In this document: positions 33,827 through 44,532 of the stretch, one piece after another | Layout of the letters: each line of letters begins with the position of its first letter | How positions within the stretch are numbered: position 1 is the stretch's first letter | NCBI RefSeq assembly: GCF_017742245.1 | Contig: NZ_JAGHKO010000002.1 | Location: forward strand, 248,001 to 312,000 | Reading direction: 5' to 3' | DNA: 64,000 bases | From: Niastella soli | GTDB taxonomy: Bacteria; Bacteroidota; Bacteroidia; Chitinophagales; Chitinophagaceae | Position numbers and translations under genes: made by a program | The notes under the pieces: model-generated | What the model saw: the letters and a program-made list of their open reading frames with translations, nothing else | Databases searched by the model: none | Told to the model about the DNA's origin: nothing

Positions 33827-36718
33827 TTATTGGACCAACAGCTTATGGAGGTATGCTTTATCATCAACTAATATTCGCAATACATAAGTTCCTTTTGAAA
33901 TTCCATTTAACACGATCGGCATGTTGAGTTCACCTGTATGTTGCATGCCCAATTGTTTGGTCACTATAGGTCTGCCCTGCTGATCAAGCACCTGCACCAT
34001 TACATTTCCCTCAATAACACCTTGTAATTTCAGCGTTATACTGCCAGAAGCAGGATTGGGATACAGGGAGGAAATAATACTGCCATCGTTCTTTACATTC
34101 ACCATAACAATGGATGAATACTTATAGGCGCCATCCCTATCTACCGACTTCAACCGGTAATAATTGTAACCGGGCAATGGCTGCTTATCCGTAAACAGAT
34201 AACTCTTACCACCTGGGAGTACGATGCCAATGGTTGTAAAATCAACCCCATTGGTGCTGCGCTCTACCTCAAATTGTTTTAAGTCTTCCTCTAAACTGGT
34301 TGTCCAGGTTACCCGAACTACGGCATCTTTTAAGGCAGCCTGGAACGAAGTAAGTGTCACCGGCAATGGAGTCAATACCATTACTACAGTTTTTTCGATA
34401 TTGGTGGCAACAGGTAAATTAAAATCGAAGTAAATACCGGCTGTATTCTGAATAACATCACCTATCTGCACCGTTGACACCGGTTTGATCCGATAGGCAA
34501 TATACCCATGACTGGCGGGTTCATCGATGGCAGTATAAGGTAACTTAATATCATTGAACCGCCAGGTGAGTTTGTTACCATTTTCAATGGTAAGTTGATA
34601 TGGATGGCTTGCCGAGATCATTTGCAGGGAGTTCCAGTCGAGGCGATTTTCCAGCGTATCTCTTACGGTTACATTAAATGCGGTATCGGTACCGGTATTT
34701 TGAAAACGGATCAGGTAATGCAGGTATTCCCCATTGTTTACCTGGTCTGGCGTAATTACACCCGCATTGGCTTCTGTTTTGTCATTGGGGTCAAAGGAAC
34801 CAACTACCAGTTGTTTTAATACTTCGGTATCATCGGCAGGAGTTTCATCACCTGCAACGGGGTTTATAACAGCCACAGAACGCAGCGTATCCCCAATATT
34901 AGCGGCCGGCGGCGCAGCCAGTTGTAAATTCACCCATATGGTTCCTGTATCAGCTCCGTTCAGGTTTGAATAATTCCAGGTTAGCGTATTACCGCTGGTT
35001 GTTGTAGGCAGGGGCAAAGCGCTTACGATACTAAATTTAGGATCAGCTACAAACTGAACAGTACCCGAGGGTATAGTTACTGTGCCCAGGTTGGCATATA
35101 GGATCCGGTACTGCACATTAAAACCTGGCCGGGCCGGCGTAATGGCGTTCAAACTAACAAACAGGTCTTTTTTATTGGGGATGGCCTGAACCGCAAACCC
35201 AAAGGAATCGACATTGTAATAGTTGGAAAAGTTACTGGCATGAGTAGCAGGTACAACAGTATAATAGGGATTGGACAGCTGCAGGCTGGTCGCAAAACTG
35301 CCCGTATCAACATCCAAACTAAATGCGCCATTATAGGGTATACCCGAAGATGAATAACCCGTTTTTTGTGTGGTGACCATAGCCTTATCAAAACTATTTT
35401 CCCCTGCATCTTTAACACCATTGTTGTTGGCATCAAAAAACACGGTTCCCTTAATAGTATTGGCGTAGCTGTATTTTATGATCAATCCATCCCCTTCATC
35501 GAGTTGCCAGCCCTGAGTTAAAGGATAGCCAAAACCGGCAATGGCAAATTCAGCATCATTGGTGGGCATTACAACCATTGCATATTCATCATTCACTGTA
35601 CCGGAGCTTTTTTGCCAGAGCAGACCACCATTGTCATCAAGGCGTAACGTCCAGCAATCTGCGCCACCGGCAGGTGCTGTTATTTGCTCGTCGGAAGACT
35701 CAGTAAATCCGGTTACAAAATAACCTCCCGATACGCCCGGCTGCAATCCAAATGAGGCATCATCACGGGATCCCCCATATACTTTCGACCAAAGGAGCGT
35801 ACCCGTATCATCTATTTTTATTACCCATACATCGGTATTACCGTGGGCACCTGAAACATCGCCGTTATTGGAAGAAGAATATCCTGATAGCGTATAAGTA
35901 TTATCAGTATTTTTTATGATCCGGTTTAGAACATCCCATCCGTTGCCGCCAAAATTCTTTTTCCATTGCAGCGCGCCAGCTGAATTGACCTTAAAAACCC
36001 AGCCATCGCTGCTGCCCTTATTGGCATCGATATCGCCATCTACCGATGAAGAAACTCCACAAACAAGAAAGCCCCCGTCGGGCATCTGAACAACATCGTA
36101 GGCGGTATCATCCTGGCTACCGCCATATGCAACCGCCCATTGCTTAAGGCCATTATCATTCAGTTTCACCAACCAGGCATCCCGTTCTTTATGAGACTTT
36201 ACAACATCCCCGTTCGAGGAATTGGAGAAACCAGCCAAAATATATCCATCGGAGGTTGCTTTCATTGAATAAGCCTTGTCTTCTCCAGAGCCGCCATAAG
36301 TGTACTCCCAAACCAGACCGCCCGTTGTGTTTAGTTTGCCTATGTAAAAATTTGCTGTATCAGGATAGCCCCCTGAATAACCAGCAGCCGTATAGCCGCC
36401 CGACACTTCCGTTACAGCCAGCAATCCGCCCCTATAGGGATGCCACCTGCTCCATACTTTGTTACCAGCACTATCCAGTTTAATTATCAATCCAGTGCCG
36501 AAGTTGGATTTAGTCCACAGAAATTCCTTCGGGAAAAGATAAGAGGTATCATAGCCAACCAGAATATAACCCTTGTCGGTTGTTTGTTTTCCATCAAAAA
36601 TACCTTCCACGTCATCATCGGAGGCAATGTATTTGCTCCATTTAACACCGGGCGTTTGCGCCAAACCGCAAGTATACACGAACAGCAGCCATAAGACAGA
36701 GAGTATAATTCGTTTCAT
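33827..36718 (-). CDS. Large secreted T9SS cargo with repeat propeller and C-terminal sorting domain
   Basis: The 963-residue protein has a signal peptide (1-20). Residues ~25-410 hold seven or so ~50-residue repeats built on 'YGGSxxDxAxxVxxxxDGGYxxxG', 'W(L/V)xKL(D/N)xxGxxxW', typical of beta-propeller-like secreted proteins. Next come a short SdrD/B-like segment ('GTVFFDANNNGVKDAGE', ~430), a DUF11-like region ('YLIRFQNTGTDTAFNVTVRD', ~690) and 'LPVTLTSFQA' linker. The terminal ~75 residues ('YPNPASGSITLKL...YVLRI') are a type A Por sorting domain. It should cross the outer membrane by type IX secretion; ligand or function is unknown. Confidence 0.88.
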   Translation of the reverse strand: MKRIILSVLWLLFVYTCGLAQTPGVKWSKYIASDDDVEGIFDGKQTTDKGYILVGYDTSYLFPKEFLWTKSNFGTGLIIKLDSAGNKVWSRWHPYRGGLLAVTEVSGGYTAAGYSGGYPDTANFYIGKLNTTGGLVWEYTYGGSGEDKAYSMKATSDGYILAGFSNSSNGDVVKSHKERDAWLVKLNDNGLKQWAVAYGGSQDDTAYDVVQMPDGGFLVCGVSSSVDGDIDANKGSSDGWVFKVNSAGALQWKKNFGGNGWDVLNRIIKNTDNTYTLSGYSSSNNGDVSGAHGNTDVWVIKIDDTGTLLWSKVYGGSRDDASFGLQPGVSGGYFVTGFTESSDEQITAPAGGADCWTLRLDDNGGLLWQKSSGTVNDEYAMVVMPTNDAEFAIAGFGYPLTQGWQLDEGDGLIIKYSYANTIKGTVFFDANNNGVKDAGENSFDKAMVTTQKTGYSSSGIPYNGAFSLDVDTGSFATSLQLSNPYYTVVPATHASNFSNYYNVDSFGFAVQAIPNKKDLFVSLNAITPARPGFNVQYRILYANLGTVTIPSGTVQFVADPKFSIVSALPLPTTTSGNTLTWNYSNLNGADTGTIWVNLQLAAPPAANIGDTLRSVAVINPVAGDETPADDTEVLKQLVVGSFDPNDKTEANAGVITPDQVNNGEYLHYLIRFQNTGTDTAFNVTVRDTLENRLDWNSLQMISASHPYQLTIENGNKLTWRFNDIKLPYTAIDEPASHGYIAYRIKPVSTVQIGDVIQNTAGIYFDFNLPVATNIEKTVVMVLTPLPVTLTSFQAALKDAVVRVTWTTSLEEDLKQFEVERSTNGVDFTTIGIVLPGGKSYLFTDKQPLPGYNYYRLKSVDRDGAYKYSSIVMVNVKNDGSIISSLYPNPASGSITLKLQGVIEGNVMVQVLDQQGRPIVTKQLGMQHTGELNMPIVLNGISKGTYVLRILVDDKAYLHKLLVQ

Positions 36719-36933
36719 ACCTGATTCATTTATTATTGCTTAAATATTAAAAAAGGAATGTATGCAATACAAATAGTATGGAACGGATTGGGGGCTTTGC
36801 GGAAGGATTGGATAAAAGAAAGATAACAAAAATCAACATGCGCAAATCAACACCCCGGGATAAATTGATAAGTGCGTTGTTTTACCGGATAACTGTGTTG
36901 TTTTTGGCAATAGACGTGTAAGACGGGGTAATA

Positions 36934-36966
36934 AAAAAAGCCTCCTGACTTTCGTCCGGAGGCTTT
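36934..36966 (-). terminator. fusA terminator
   Basis: The arms AAAGCCTCC and GGAGGCTTT are followed on the minus strand by TTTT, 25 bases after the fusA stop. Confidence 0.85.
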
Positions 36967-36990
36967 ATATTAAGAGATATGAGAACTCAA

Positions 36991-39141
36991 TTACTCACCT
37001 ACTTTCACCTTGCCTTTTGACTTGGCGATCACTTCTTCAGCGATGTTGTTAGGTGCAGGAGAATAGTGGCTGAACTCCATGGTGCTGGTAGCGCGGCCAG
37101 ATGATAAGCTACGCAATTGCGTTACGTAACCGAACATTTCGCTCAACGGAACCTTAGCTTTAATAACCTGGGCATTACCGCGGGTATCCATACCTTCCAG
37201 CATACCACGACGACGGTTCAAGTCACCAGTTACGTCACCCATGTATTGATCAGGAGTGATAACTTCCACTTTCATGATTGGCTCCAGCAATACGGGTTGT
37301 GCTTTACGACCAGCTTCACGGAAACCGGCTCTTGCACACAACTCGAACGACATACCGTCAGAGTCAACCTGGTGGTAGCTACCGTCGAAAATACGGATCT
37401 TCACATTCTCAACAGGGAAGCTGGCCAGTACACCGTTACTCATAGCTGATTCAAAACCTTTTTGAATAGGCTGAATGAACTCACGGGGGATAGATCCACC
37501 AAAGATATCATTCACGAACTGGAATCCTTTGTCAGGATTTTCTTTCAGCCACTCTTCATCGGCGGGCCCGATCTCAAACACGATGTCAGCGAATTTACCA
37601 CGACCACCGGTTTGTTTTTTCAGGGTTTCGCGATGCTCAACAGATTTTCTGAAAGCTTCTTTATAAGCAACCTGGGGAGCGCCCTGGTTTACTTCTACTT
37701 TAAATTCGCGTCTCATACGATCGATGATGATCTCCAGGTGCAGCTCACCCATACCACGAAGGATGGTTTGACCGGTATCTTCATCGGTATTTACACGCAA
37801 CGTAGGATCTTCTTCAACCAGCTTGGCGATAGCCATACCCATTTTATCAACGTCGGCCTGTGTTTTAGGCTCGATGGCGATAGCGATAACCGGCTCTGGA
37901 ATGAACATGTTCTCCAGAACGATAGGATGGTTCTCATCGCACAGGGTATCACCGGTCTTGATCTCCTTGAAACCAACCGCAGCACCAATGTCACCAGCTT
38001 CGATGAAATCGATGGGGTTTTGTTTGTTGGCGAACATCTTCATGATACGGCTGATACGCTCGTTTTTACCACTACGCATGTTTTTAACATACGAACCGGC
38101 ATCGAGGTGGCCGCTGTAACAACGGAAGAAGGCCAAACGACCTACGAATGGATCGGTCATGATCTTGAAAGCCAGGGCCGCGAAAGGTGCTTTAGGATCA
38201 GCCTTACGAACTTCTGGCTCTAAAGTATCAGGATTAGTACCTACGATATCATCGATATCAGCGGGTGAAGGCAGGTAGCGACAAACAGCATCCAGGGCAG
38301 TTTGCACACCTTTATTTTTGAATGAAGAACCGCACATCATTGGAACGATGCTCAGATCGATCGTAGCTTTGCGGATAGCTTCGTGAACTTCATCTTCAGA
38401 GATGGTATTAGGATCTTCGAAGAATTTCTCCATCAGCTTGTCGTCGTATTCGGCAACAGCTTCGATCAGGTTCTGTCTCCACTCATTTGCTTCTTCAACC
38501 ATATCCTCGGGTACAGGGATCTCGTCGAAGGTCATACCTTCTGTTTCCATGTGCCAGATGATACCTTTCATTTTGATCAGGTCAACCACGCCTTTGAAAT
38601 CATCTTCAGCGCCGATAGGTAATTGCAGGGGAACAGCTTTTGCACCCAGCATTTCTTTTACCTGTTTAACCACCATCAGGAAGTCAGCACCGGAACGGTC
38701 CATTTTGTTAACGAAACCGATACGGGGAACTTTATAGCGGTTAGCCTGACGCCAAACGGTTTCAGACTGAGGTTCAACCCCGTCAACGGCAGAGAACAGA
38801 GCAATCAAACCATCCAGTACGCGCATTGAACGCTCTACCTCAATGGTAAAATCAACGTGGCCCGGAGTATCAATGATATTAAAATAATATTTTTTTGTAT
38901 TGGCGTCAGCCTTACCCTTTACGGTAGGGAAGTTCCACTGGCAGCTAACAGCAGCAGAAGTAATGGTGATACCTCTTTCTTTCTCCTGTTCCATCCAGTC
39001 GGTGGTAGCCGCCCCATCATGCACCTCTCCAATTTTATGGATCATACCGGTATAGCGCAAAATACGCTCCGTAGTAGTTGTTTTACCGGCATCAATGTGT
39101 GCCGCAATTCCAAAGTTTCTTTGTAATCGTAAGTCTGCCAT
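36991..39141 (-). CDS. fusA: Elongation factor G
   Basis: The 716-residue translational GTPase starts from the ATG at 39141. The open frame extends 32 codons further to 39237, but that part overlaps the promoter and is not EF-G-like. G1 '[15 protein letters not shown]', switch I '[15 protein letters not shown]', G3 '[10 protein letters not shown]' and G4 '[12 protein letters not shown]' are visible. The later domains include 'GEADFGxMGELHLE'-type '[15 protein letters not shown]'. It catalyses ribosome translocation and recycling. It is separated from rpsG and rpsJ by exported-protein genes, with its own promoter and terminator. Confidence 0.98.
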   Translation of the reverse strand: MADLRLQRNFGIAAHIDAGKTTTTERILRYTGMIHKIGEVHDGAATTDWMEQEKERGITITSAAVSCQWNFPTVKGKADANTKKYYFNIIDTPGHVDFTIEVERSMRVLDGLIALFSAVDGVEPQSETVWRQANRYKVPRIGFVNKMDRSGADFLMVVKQVKEMLGAKAVPLQLPIGAEDDFKGVVDLIKMKGIIWHMETEGMTFDEIPVPEDMVEEANEWRQNLIEAVAEYDDKLMEKFFEDPNTISEDEVHEAIRKATIDLSIVPMMCGSSFKNKGVQTALDAVCRYLPSPADIDDIVGTNPDTLEPEVRKADPKAPFAALAFKIMTDPFVGRLAFFRCYSGHLDAGSYVKNMRSGKNERISRIMKMFANKQNPIDFIEAGDIGAAVGFKEIKTGDTLCDENHPIVLENMFIPEPVIAIAIEPKTQADVDKMGMAIAKLVEEDPTLRVNTDEDTGQTILRGMGELHLEIIIDRMRREFKVEVNQGAPQVAYKEAFRKSVEHRETLKKQTGGRGKFADIVFEIGPADEEWLKENPDKGFQFVNDIFGGSIPREFIQPIQKGFESAMSNGVLASFPVENVKIRIFDGSYHQVDSDGMSFELCARAGFREAGRKAQPVLLEPIMKVEVITPDQYMGDVTGDLNRRRGMLEGMDTRGNAQVIKAKVPLSEMFGYVTQLRSLSSGRATSTMEFSHYSPAPNNIAEEVIAKSKGKVKVGE

Positions 39142-39199
39142 GACTTTGTTAAATTTTCTTTTTAATGTTCCAGGGAAAAATGCCCTGAAAATGAGCGGG

Positions 39200-39207
39200 C
39201 AAAGGTA
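39200..39207 (-). promoter_or_regulatory. fusA -7 promoter element TACCTTTG
   Basis: It is an exact TAnnTTTG match followed by C, 58 bases before the ATG at 39141. Its position inside the longer open frame argues for the shorter protein. Confidence 0.6.
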
Positions 39208-39267
39208 AGAAAAATTCTTACCAATTCGGCGTTGCAAAGGGTAAAAATAAAGCGTAGTCAGGGTTCC

Positions 39268-39310
39268 AAAAAGGAAAATCCCGTCTGCCAGCTGGCGGAC
39301 AGGACTTTCC
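39268..39310 (-). terminator. Terminator after the first HEIGH lipoprotein gene
   Basis: GGAAAGTCCTGTCCGCCAGC pairs with the following GCTGGCAGACGGG..TTTTCC on the minus strand (one or two mismatches), followed by TTTTT. Confidence 0.75.
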
Positions 39311-39341
39311 CTGGTGCAGTAACCAAACTGGTAATAGTAAA

Positions 39342-40130
39342 TTAATACAGGTAGTTCAATGCAGTGACATCGTTTGCATTAAAGGGTCGATTTTGGCCGG
39401 AACCAATGCAGGACAGCATCCAGCTGTTGGGGTCTGCGCCGGTTGGCGTACCAGGGATATTGATGGCTCCAACCCCTGCAGATCCTTCATTTACAGCAGA
39501 TCCGCCGCAACTGTAGGCCCGGTTAAAATAGTCGGTATGGCGAAAACCTATGCAATGGCCTATTTCATGCGCCAGAATGGAAGCAACCGTATTATTCGGC
39601 TGACCAGCCACCGCGCTTGAATTGAGGATCACGCGGTTATATGCATTTCCGCCAGATGGAAAACCAGATGAGGCCAGGAAACTGCCCGATCCGTTAACGA
39701 TCTGAATATTGCCACCGGAAGAAACCCGGGTAAAAGTGATCCTGAGTCCCAACGCATTATAGCGGGAAATACAGGTATTCAAGGCAGTAGACCAGGTGCT
39801 CAAAGCCGAAGCCAGGCTTACCGTAATGGTCCTTGGCAAACCGGTCACCAGGTTGGTAGTCCGGTATTGTTCTTCACCAGCTACCCGTAAAAGAGAAACA
39901 TCTGCTTTTTGATTCAGCTCAGCTTCGCTGATGCGGATGTCTCCTTCTACGATATAATCGTTGCCATCAACAAATACATCTTTGTTGCTGAAACCCAGGT
40001 TGTAAATTTTAGTAAGCGCTTCGTCTGAAACCTTTGAAGGAGAATCGCTTTTTACATTTTTACGGCAGGCAAATAACGTGAGCAGGCAGACCGCCACGAC
40101 TGCGGATAAGGTGAAAATAGTCTTTCTCAT
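39342..40130 (-). CDS. HEIGH-type metallopeptidase lipoprotein (M57-like), copy 1
   Basis: The 262-residue protein begins with a lipoprotein signal ('[10 protein letters not shown]', Cys near residue 22), so it should be anchored in the envelope. The zinc site '[17 protein letters not shown]' (near residue 187) is the extended HExxHxxxxxH motif of metzincins and matches the 'dual-action HEIGH' peptidase family. The C-terminal '[20 protein letters not shown]' includes the usual Met-turn region. The paralogue at 40848-41639 shares domain order and most motifs. Substrate is unknown. It lies upstream (relative to transcription) of fusA but has its own terminator. Confidence 0.85.
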   Translation of the reverse strand: MRKTIFTLSAVVAVCLLTLFACRKNVKSDSPSKVSDEALTKIYNLGFSNKDVFVDGNDYIVEGDIRISEAELNQKADVSLLRVAGEEQYRTTNLVTGLPRTITVSLASALSTWSTALNTCISRYNALGLRITFTRVSSGGNIQIVNGSGSFLASSGFPSGGNAYNRVILNSSAVAGQPNNTVASILAHEIGHCIGFRHTDYFNRAYSCGGSAVNEGSAGVGAINIPGTPTGADPNSWMLSCIGSGQNRPFNANDVTALNYLY

Positions 40131-40406
40131 GTGTCTGTAGATTTAATAGTTGGTTATTGAAAGTAAATCACAACTTTGGTTAATGGTATGGTTACTGCAC
40201 GTGATACTCTATCAATTTACCAAAATTATCTTGTGACACAACCGCGCAAAATGGCAACGGCGTTGCAGAAGCACCATTATGGCACCGTTATAATACCCAC
40301 TAACCCGTATGGATCACCGTTATTGTGGAAAAGTTTTTTCAGGGATTAATAAAATACACTATACAAGGCAGTTAGTATAACGAATTAGCTGCCAGCCAAA
40401 CAGCCA

Positions 40407-40820
40407 TCCTTCGCTAAGGGCAGACGGCGCCTTCGCTACGCTCAGGTCCTGAGTCGTGAAACGTGAAACGGCAAACGTGAAAGCCCTTATTGCGGAACTC
40501 CGATTATTATAAGCATCCGGCAGACAGCAGAAGGCCCACCTTTGCTAAAGCTTCCGTCTACGGAGCGCTTTAGCGCGAGGCGTTGCGGCTTTGCCGACTG
40601 CCGCGTCGTGGGTTTTCCGTTTCACGTTTCACGTTTCACGTCTTACGTTTACCGATTAAGCGAGTCTCAAATATCGCAAGCCATTGCCTATTGCCTCGTC
40701 CGCCGACTTGTCCGCCGAAGCCTTAGCGTAGGCGGAAGCATTAGCGTAAGCGCAAGCTTTAGCGTAGGAGGGCCCATTGCCCATTGCCTATTGCCCATTG
40801 CCTATTGCCCACTACCTTCC
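40407..40820. repeat. Repeat-dense intergenic region
   Basis: It contains, in order, 'CCTTCGCTACGCTCAGG' (40432-40448), CGTGAAA units (40452-40483), two GCTTTAGCG-type palindromes (40541-40582 and 40699-40772), TTTCACG units (40613-40640, inverted relative to the first set), and ATTGCCT/ATTGCCC heptamers (40681-40697 and 40773-40812). The CGTGAAA and TTTCACG tracts can pair over ~140 bases. The region separates two paralogous genes and has no credible ORF. Confidence 0.7.
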
Positions 40821-40846
40821 TGGTCAACTGATCAACTGATCAACTA
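40821..40846. repeat. CTGATCAA 8-bp tandem repeat
   Basis: Three copies of (A)CTGATCAA lie directly before the stop codon of the gene at 40848 and resemble the TCAAC repeats at 51270-51340 and 52107-52140. Confidence 0.6.
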
Positions 40847-40847
40847 A

Positions 40848-41639
40848 CTAGTACATATAATTTAAAGCTGTCTTATCATTGGCATTGAAAGGACGGTTCT
40901 CACCTGAGCCAATACACGATAACATAAAGGAGTTGGGGTCCGGATTGGAGTTGGTTCCCGGAATTAATACCGCTCCAATAGTAGAGGCGCCCTCATTAAC
41001 GGGATCTCCATTACAACTATACGAGCGGTCCATATAATCGGTATGTCGGAATCCTATGCAATGCCCGATCTCATGCGCCAGAATAGTGGCCACTGTAGCC
41101 TGTGGTTGACTGCCTATTGCAGTGGAGTTCACTTTTACCTGGTTATAAGGATTACCCGAGGAAGGGAATCCGGAAGAGGCCAGGTAATTCCCACTGGCTT
41201 TCACTATGGAGATATCAGCCCCGGAGCTGACCCGTTTGAAAGTGATCAGTAACTTTTCTGCATTGTACCGGCTAATGGTTTCATCCAATGCTGCAACATA
41301 CGACTTTGAAAGTTTGCTGGAAACGCTTACGGTAATAACCCTTGGCAATCGGGTAACCAGGTTATAGGTACGATACTGTTCGGCATTGCCTACCCGTAGA
41401 AACTGCATATCGGGCTTCCCATCTAAATCAGCCGCATTCAACACGATATCACCTTCCACCAAATAATTCCCATCTTCATCCATGGTTACATTCTTGTTAC
41501 TAAATCCAAGCGCATAAATTTTACTAAGGGCTTCATCGGAGGGAGAGGCAGTTTGTTCGGTAGCAACATTTTTACGACAGGCACAAAGCATTACAAGGCA
41601 GGCCGCTACAGCAGCCCTGTTACGAAGGGTGTTTCCCAT
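40848..41639 (-). CDS. HEIGH-type metallopeptidase lipoprotein (M57-like), copy 2
   Basis: This 263-residue paralogue of the protein at 39342 has a lipobox 'VMLCACRKN' near residue 20, the zinc motif '[20 protein letters not shown]' and the end '[19 protein letters not shown]'. By eye about 60% of positions agree with copy 1, the N-terminal third being more variable. The pair probably arose by tandem duplication, with the repeat-dense spacer between them. The divergent neighbour is a T9SS subtilase, so this locus carries several exported peptidases. Substrate and regulation are unknown. Confidence 0.85.
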   Translation of the reverse strand: MGNTLRNRAAVAACLVMLCACRKNVATEQTASPSDEALSKIYALGFSNKNVTMDEDGNYLVEGDIVLNAADLDGKPDMQFLRVGNAEQYRTYNLVTRLPRVITVSVSSKLSKSYVAALDETISRYNAEKLLITFKRVSSGADISIVKASGNYLASSGFPSSGNPYNQVKVNSTAIGSQPQATVATILAHEIGHCIGFRHTDYMDRSYSCNGDPVNEGASTIGAVLIPGTNSNPDPNSFMLSCIGSGENRPFNANDKTALNYMY

Positions 41640-41904
41640 AAAAGTGATGATTAAATGGTTTACAAATAGAAGCTGATATCAATTTAATCAAATATGTAAC
41701 ATATGCGATTTATAATTAAAGCAACATAGTTGCAGAAGAAACTTTTTTATTTATAACCTGCTGGCTTTGAACATCCCTGATCTGGAAAAATTATTTCAGA
41801 TGAAATTTAGTATGCCCTATGGGGTTAGATAGATTGACTTACCAATTCCTTATGTTAATAAATGATTTTCAGCGGCATCATTCACAAATTTTGTAGATTG
41901 TATC

Positions 41905-44532
41905 ATGAAACGAATAGGGCTTCTGCTGCTCATCCTTATCATCACCGTACCTATGGTACAGGCGCAACAGCGTATAACTATTTATAATCACAAACTGTCG
42001 CCCGTTTTACAAAAGAACAAGAACCTATTCAGTGAGAAAAAAGAACAGGTATTCTGGATTGTTACCTCCAACGTCGATTCCGCCAAAACATACTTTCGTA
42101 CCAAACAGGTAGCCATTCGCATACTTCAGGAACATGCCGGCGGCTTACTGGTTGTTTCGGCCAAAGGCCCCATCATTGATTCATTAGTATTGAACCAACC
42201 CTTTGTTCGTTTTGTAGATGTACCCCGCCAGCCGCATGAAGAACTGGCCGTAGGCACTTTCGACAACAGCCTTAACACCATCAATCTGGTACATAGTAAA
42301 TATGCTCAATTAACCGGCACTAATCTGGTAGTATCGGTTAAAGAAAACAAACCCGACACCACCGACATCGATTATAAAGCCCGGTACATTTCAACCCCGC
42401 TTTCTTCAAACCTCATTTCTTCGCATGCATCATACATGTGCACCATTATCGCAGGTGGAGAAAATTCTTTTTATACCGGCAGTGGCGTGGCCCCGGCAGC
42501 CTCCCTCACCTCTTCCAACTTCGCCACACTTTTACCCGATGGCGAAAACATCTACAAACAATACGGCATTTCTGTACAGAACCATTCATATGGCACCGGT
42601 CTTGAAAATTACTATGGGGCCGATGCAGCCGCTTATGACGCCAGCATCATAAATAATCCAGGCTTACTACATGTGTTCTCCTCGGGCAATTCCGGAAATT
42701 TAACCAGCACTGGTCCGTATGCAGGCATTAATAACATGTCAAATCTTACGGGCAGTTTTAAGATGGCCAAAAACATTATCACCGTAGGCGCCACCGATTC
42801 CTTTGGCAATGTGGCCTATCTAAGTTCCCGCGGGCCGGCCTATGATGGCCGTCTTAAACCCGAGTTGATCGCCTTTGGCGAAGATGGTACTTCAGGTGCT
42901 GCCGCCCATACTTCAGGTACCGTGCTTTTGTTACAACAGTATTACAAGGAAAAACATGGCGGCACGCTGCCACCCAGTTCCCTGATAAAAACCATTTTAG
43001 TGAACAGCGCCGATGACCGGGGCACCAAAGGACCCGATTACCAGGCAGGCTATGGCAGCCTGAATGCTTACAAAGCCCTTCAAGGATTGATTGCCGAACA
43101 ATATTTTTCCGGTTCTGTGGCCACAAACACCACCCAGACTTTTTCTTTACCCGTGCCAGCCAATACCCGCCAATTAAAGGTTACACTGTGCTGGATGGAC
43201 CCAGCCGCCGTTGTGAACACTCCCAAAGCGCTGGTCAACGACCTGGATCTTGAACTGGTTGAGAACAATACCGGAAAGACCTGGCAACCCTGGGTGTTAA
43301 GCCCTGCTCCTATTATTGACTCCCTGTTACTGCCGGCAGTGCGAAAAAAAGACACGCTGAATACGGTTGAACAGATCACGATAGATAATCCCAGTCCGGG
43401 TGGTTATACCATCAGGGTCAAGGGCTTTTCAGTTACGGCTGGTGGCAACCAGTCATTTTCCATTGCCTGGCTGGCCGATGCGGCGGACCAGTTCCAATGG
43501 CAGTTCCCGACTGCCGTAGATTATGTAAAAAGCGGGGAGAACAACCTGTTGCGCTGGTCATCCTCTTTCAATACGACAAATGGTTCATTGGAATACAGCC
43601 TCAACAAAGGCCTCACCTGGCAAACCATGGAAAACACCACCACCCTGTCACCAGGCCATACCTACTGGCAGGCACCCGATACCTGCAGCACCGCCCTGCT
43701 ACGGATGACCGTCAACGGACAGGTATTCACTACCGACACCTTTACCATTTCGCCGGTATTACAGGTTAAGGTTGGTTTCAACTGCCCCGATTCTGCCATG
43801 TTGTTCTGGGACCACATCCCCGGCATCAATACATACCGGGTATACCGTTTGGGAAGTAAATACCTGGAACCGCTCACTACCCTTACCGATACCAGCATAA
43901 TCATCCGCCAACCGGGAAATAATTTGTGGTATACGGTAGCGCCGGTAATAACTCCCACCCGGGAGGGCACCAAAGCATATACCATCAATTATCAGCTGCA
44001 GGGGGTTGATTGTTACATAAAAAATTTCCTGGTAGAACTGGAAAATGGGAATACCGGGATGTTGATGGCGGAGATAGGCACCACGCTCAACGTAAAAAGT
44101 TTGACGTTCGAGAAGCTCACCAGCGGCGGATATGAGCCATTGCAAACCTTCCAGCCTGTTAGCTCGCTTTTCTTTAATATGGCCGATAATAACCTTGTAG
44201 ATGGCGTGAATACCTATCGGGTAAAGCTGTTGCTCAACAACGGGATGGTCATTTATAGCAATCCCCAAAGCATCTATTATTTCATCACTACCCGTTATTT
44301 AATTTTCCCTAATCCGGTAAAAGTAACCGGTTATCTGTCGGTGCTTTCGAAGGAGGAACCCGAGAATTCTTATTTATTGCTGTACAACACGTTGGGCCAA
44401 CAGGTTTTGCAATACCGGCTCCAGCAAACGGTAGAAATGGTGCCACTGAGCGGGCTTAAAAGCGGAATATATTTTGTAATGATCAAAAAGAATGGAAAGA
44501 AGGATTTTACAACTAAAGTAATGGTGCAGTAG
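41905..44532 (+). CDS. Secreted S8 (subtilisin-like) peptidase with T9SS sorting domain
   Basis: The 875-residue protein has a signal peptide (1-21, ending VQAQ). The subtilase domain (~130-395) has catalytic His ~174 in 'SSHASYMCTIIAGG', the oxyanion Asn in 'FSSGNSGN' and Ser ~330 in 'GTSGAAAHTSG', here Ala-Ala-Ala rather than the usual AAP. The Asp is probably in 'NKPDTTDID' (~150). A P/jelly-roll-like domain and an Ig/FN-like region follow. The last ~80 residues ('FPNPVKVTGYLSV...GIYFVMI') are a type A Por sorting domain. It is the only plus-strand gene among the minus-strand genes between 30 and 47 kb. Confidence 0.9.
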   Translation: MKRIGLLLLILIITVPMVQAQQRITIYNHKLSPVLQKNKNLFSEKKEQVFWIVTSNVDSAKTYFRTKQVAIRILQEHAGGLLVVSAKGPIIDSLVLNQPFVRFVDVPRQPHEELAVGTFDNSLNTINLVHSKYAQLTGTNLVVSVKENKPDTTDIDYKARYISTPLSSNLISSHASYMCTIIAGGENSFYTGSGVAPAASLTSSNFATLLPDGENIYKQYGISVQNHSYGTGLENYYGADAAAYDASIINNPGLLHVFSSGNSGNLTSTGPYAGINNMSNLTGSFKMAKNIITVGATDSFGNVAYLSSRGPAYDGRLKPELIAFGEDGTSGAAAHTSGTVLLLQQYYKEKHGGTLPPSSLIKTILVNSADDRGTKGPDYQAGYGSLNAYKALQGLIAEQYFSGSVATNTTQTFSLPVPANTRQLKVTLCWMDPAAVVNTPKALVNDLDLELVENNTGKTWQPWVLSPAPIIDSLLLPAVRKKDTLNTVEQITIDNPSPGGYTIRVKGFSVTAGGNQSFSIAWLADAADQFQWQFPTAVDYVKSGENNLLRWSSSFNTTNGSLEYSLNKGLTWQTMENTTTLSPGHTYWQAPDTCSTALLRMTVNGQVFTTDTFTISPVLQVKVGFNCPDSAMLFWDHIPGINTYRVYRLGSKYLEPLTTLTDTSIIIRQPGNNLWYTVAPVITPTREGTKAYTINYQLQGVDCYIKNFLVELENGNTGMLMAEIGTTLNVKSLTFEKLTSGGYEPLQTFQPVSSLFFNMADNNLVDGVNTYRVKLLLNNGMVIYSNPQSIYYFITTRYLIFPNPVKVTGYLSVLSKEEPENSYLLLYNTLGQQVLQYRLQQTVEMVPLSGLKSGIYFVMIKKNGKKDFTTKVMVQ

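Noticed and set aside
37462-38223. 253-codon ORF antisense to fusA
   Set aside because: It is a shadow of fusA codon usage, with no family features; similar long antisense frames occur opposite rpsA (13510-14079).
39142-39237. 32-codon N-terminal extension of EF-G
   Set aside because: The extension overlaps the TACCTTTG promoter element, and EF-G proteins start at the MADLRLQRN position.
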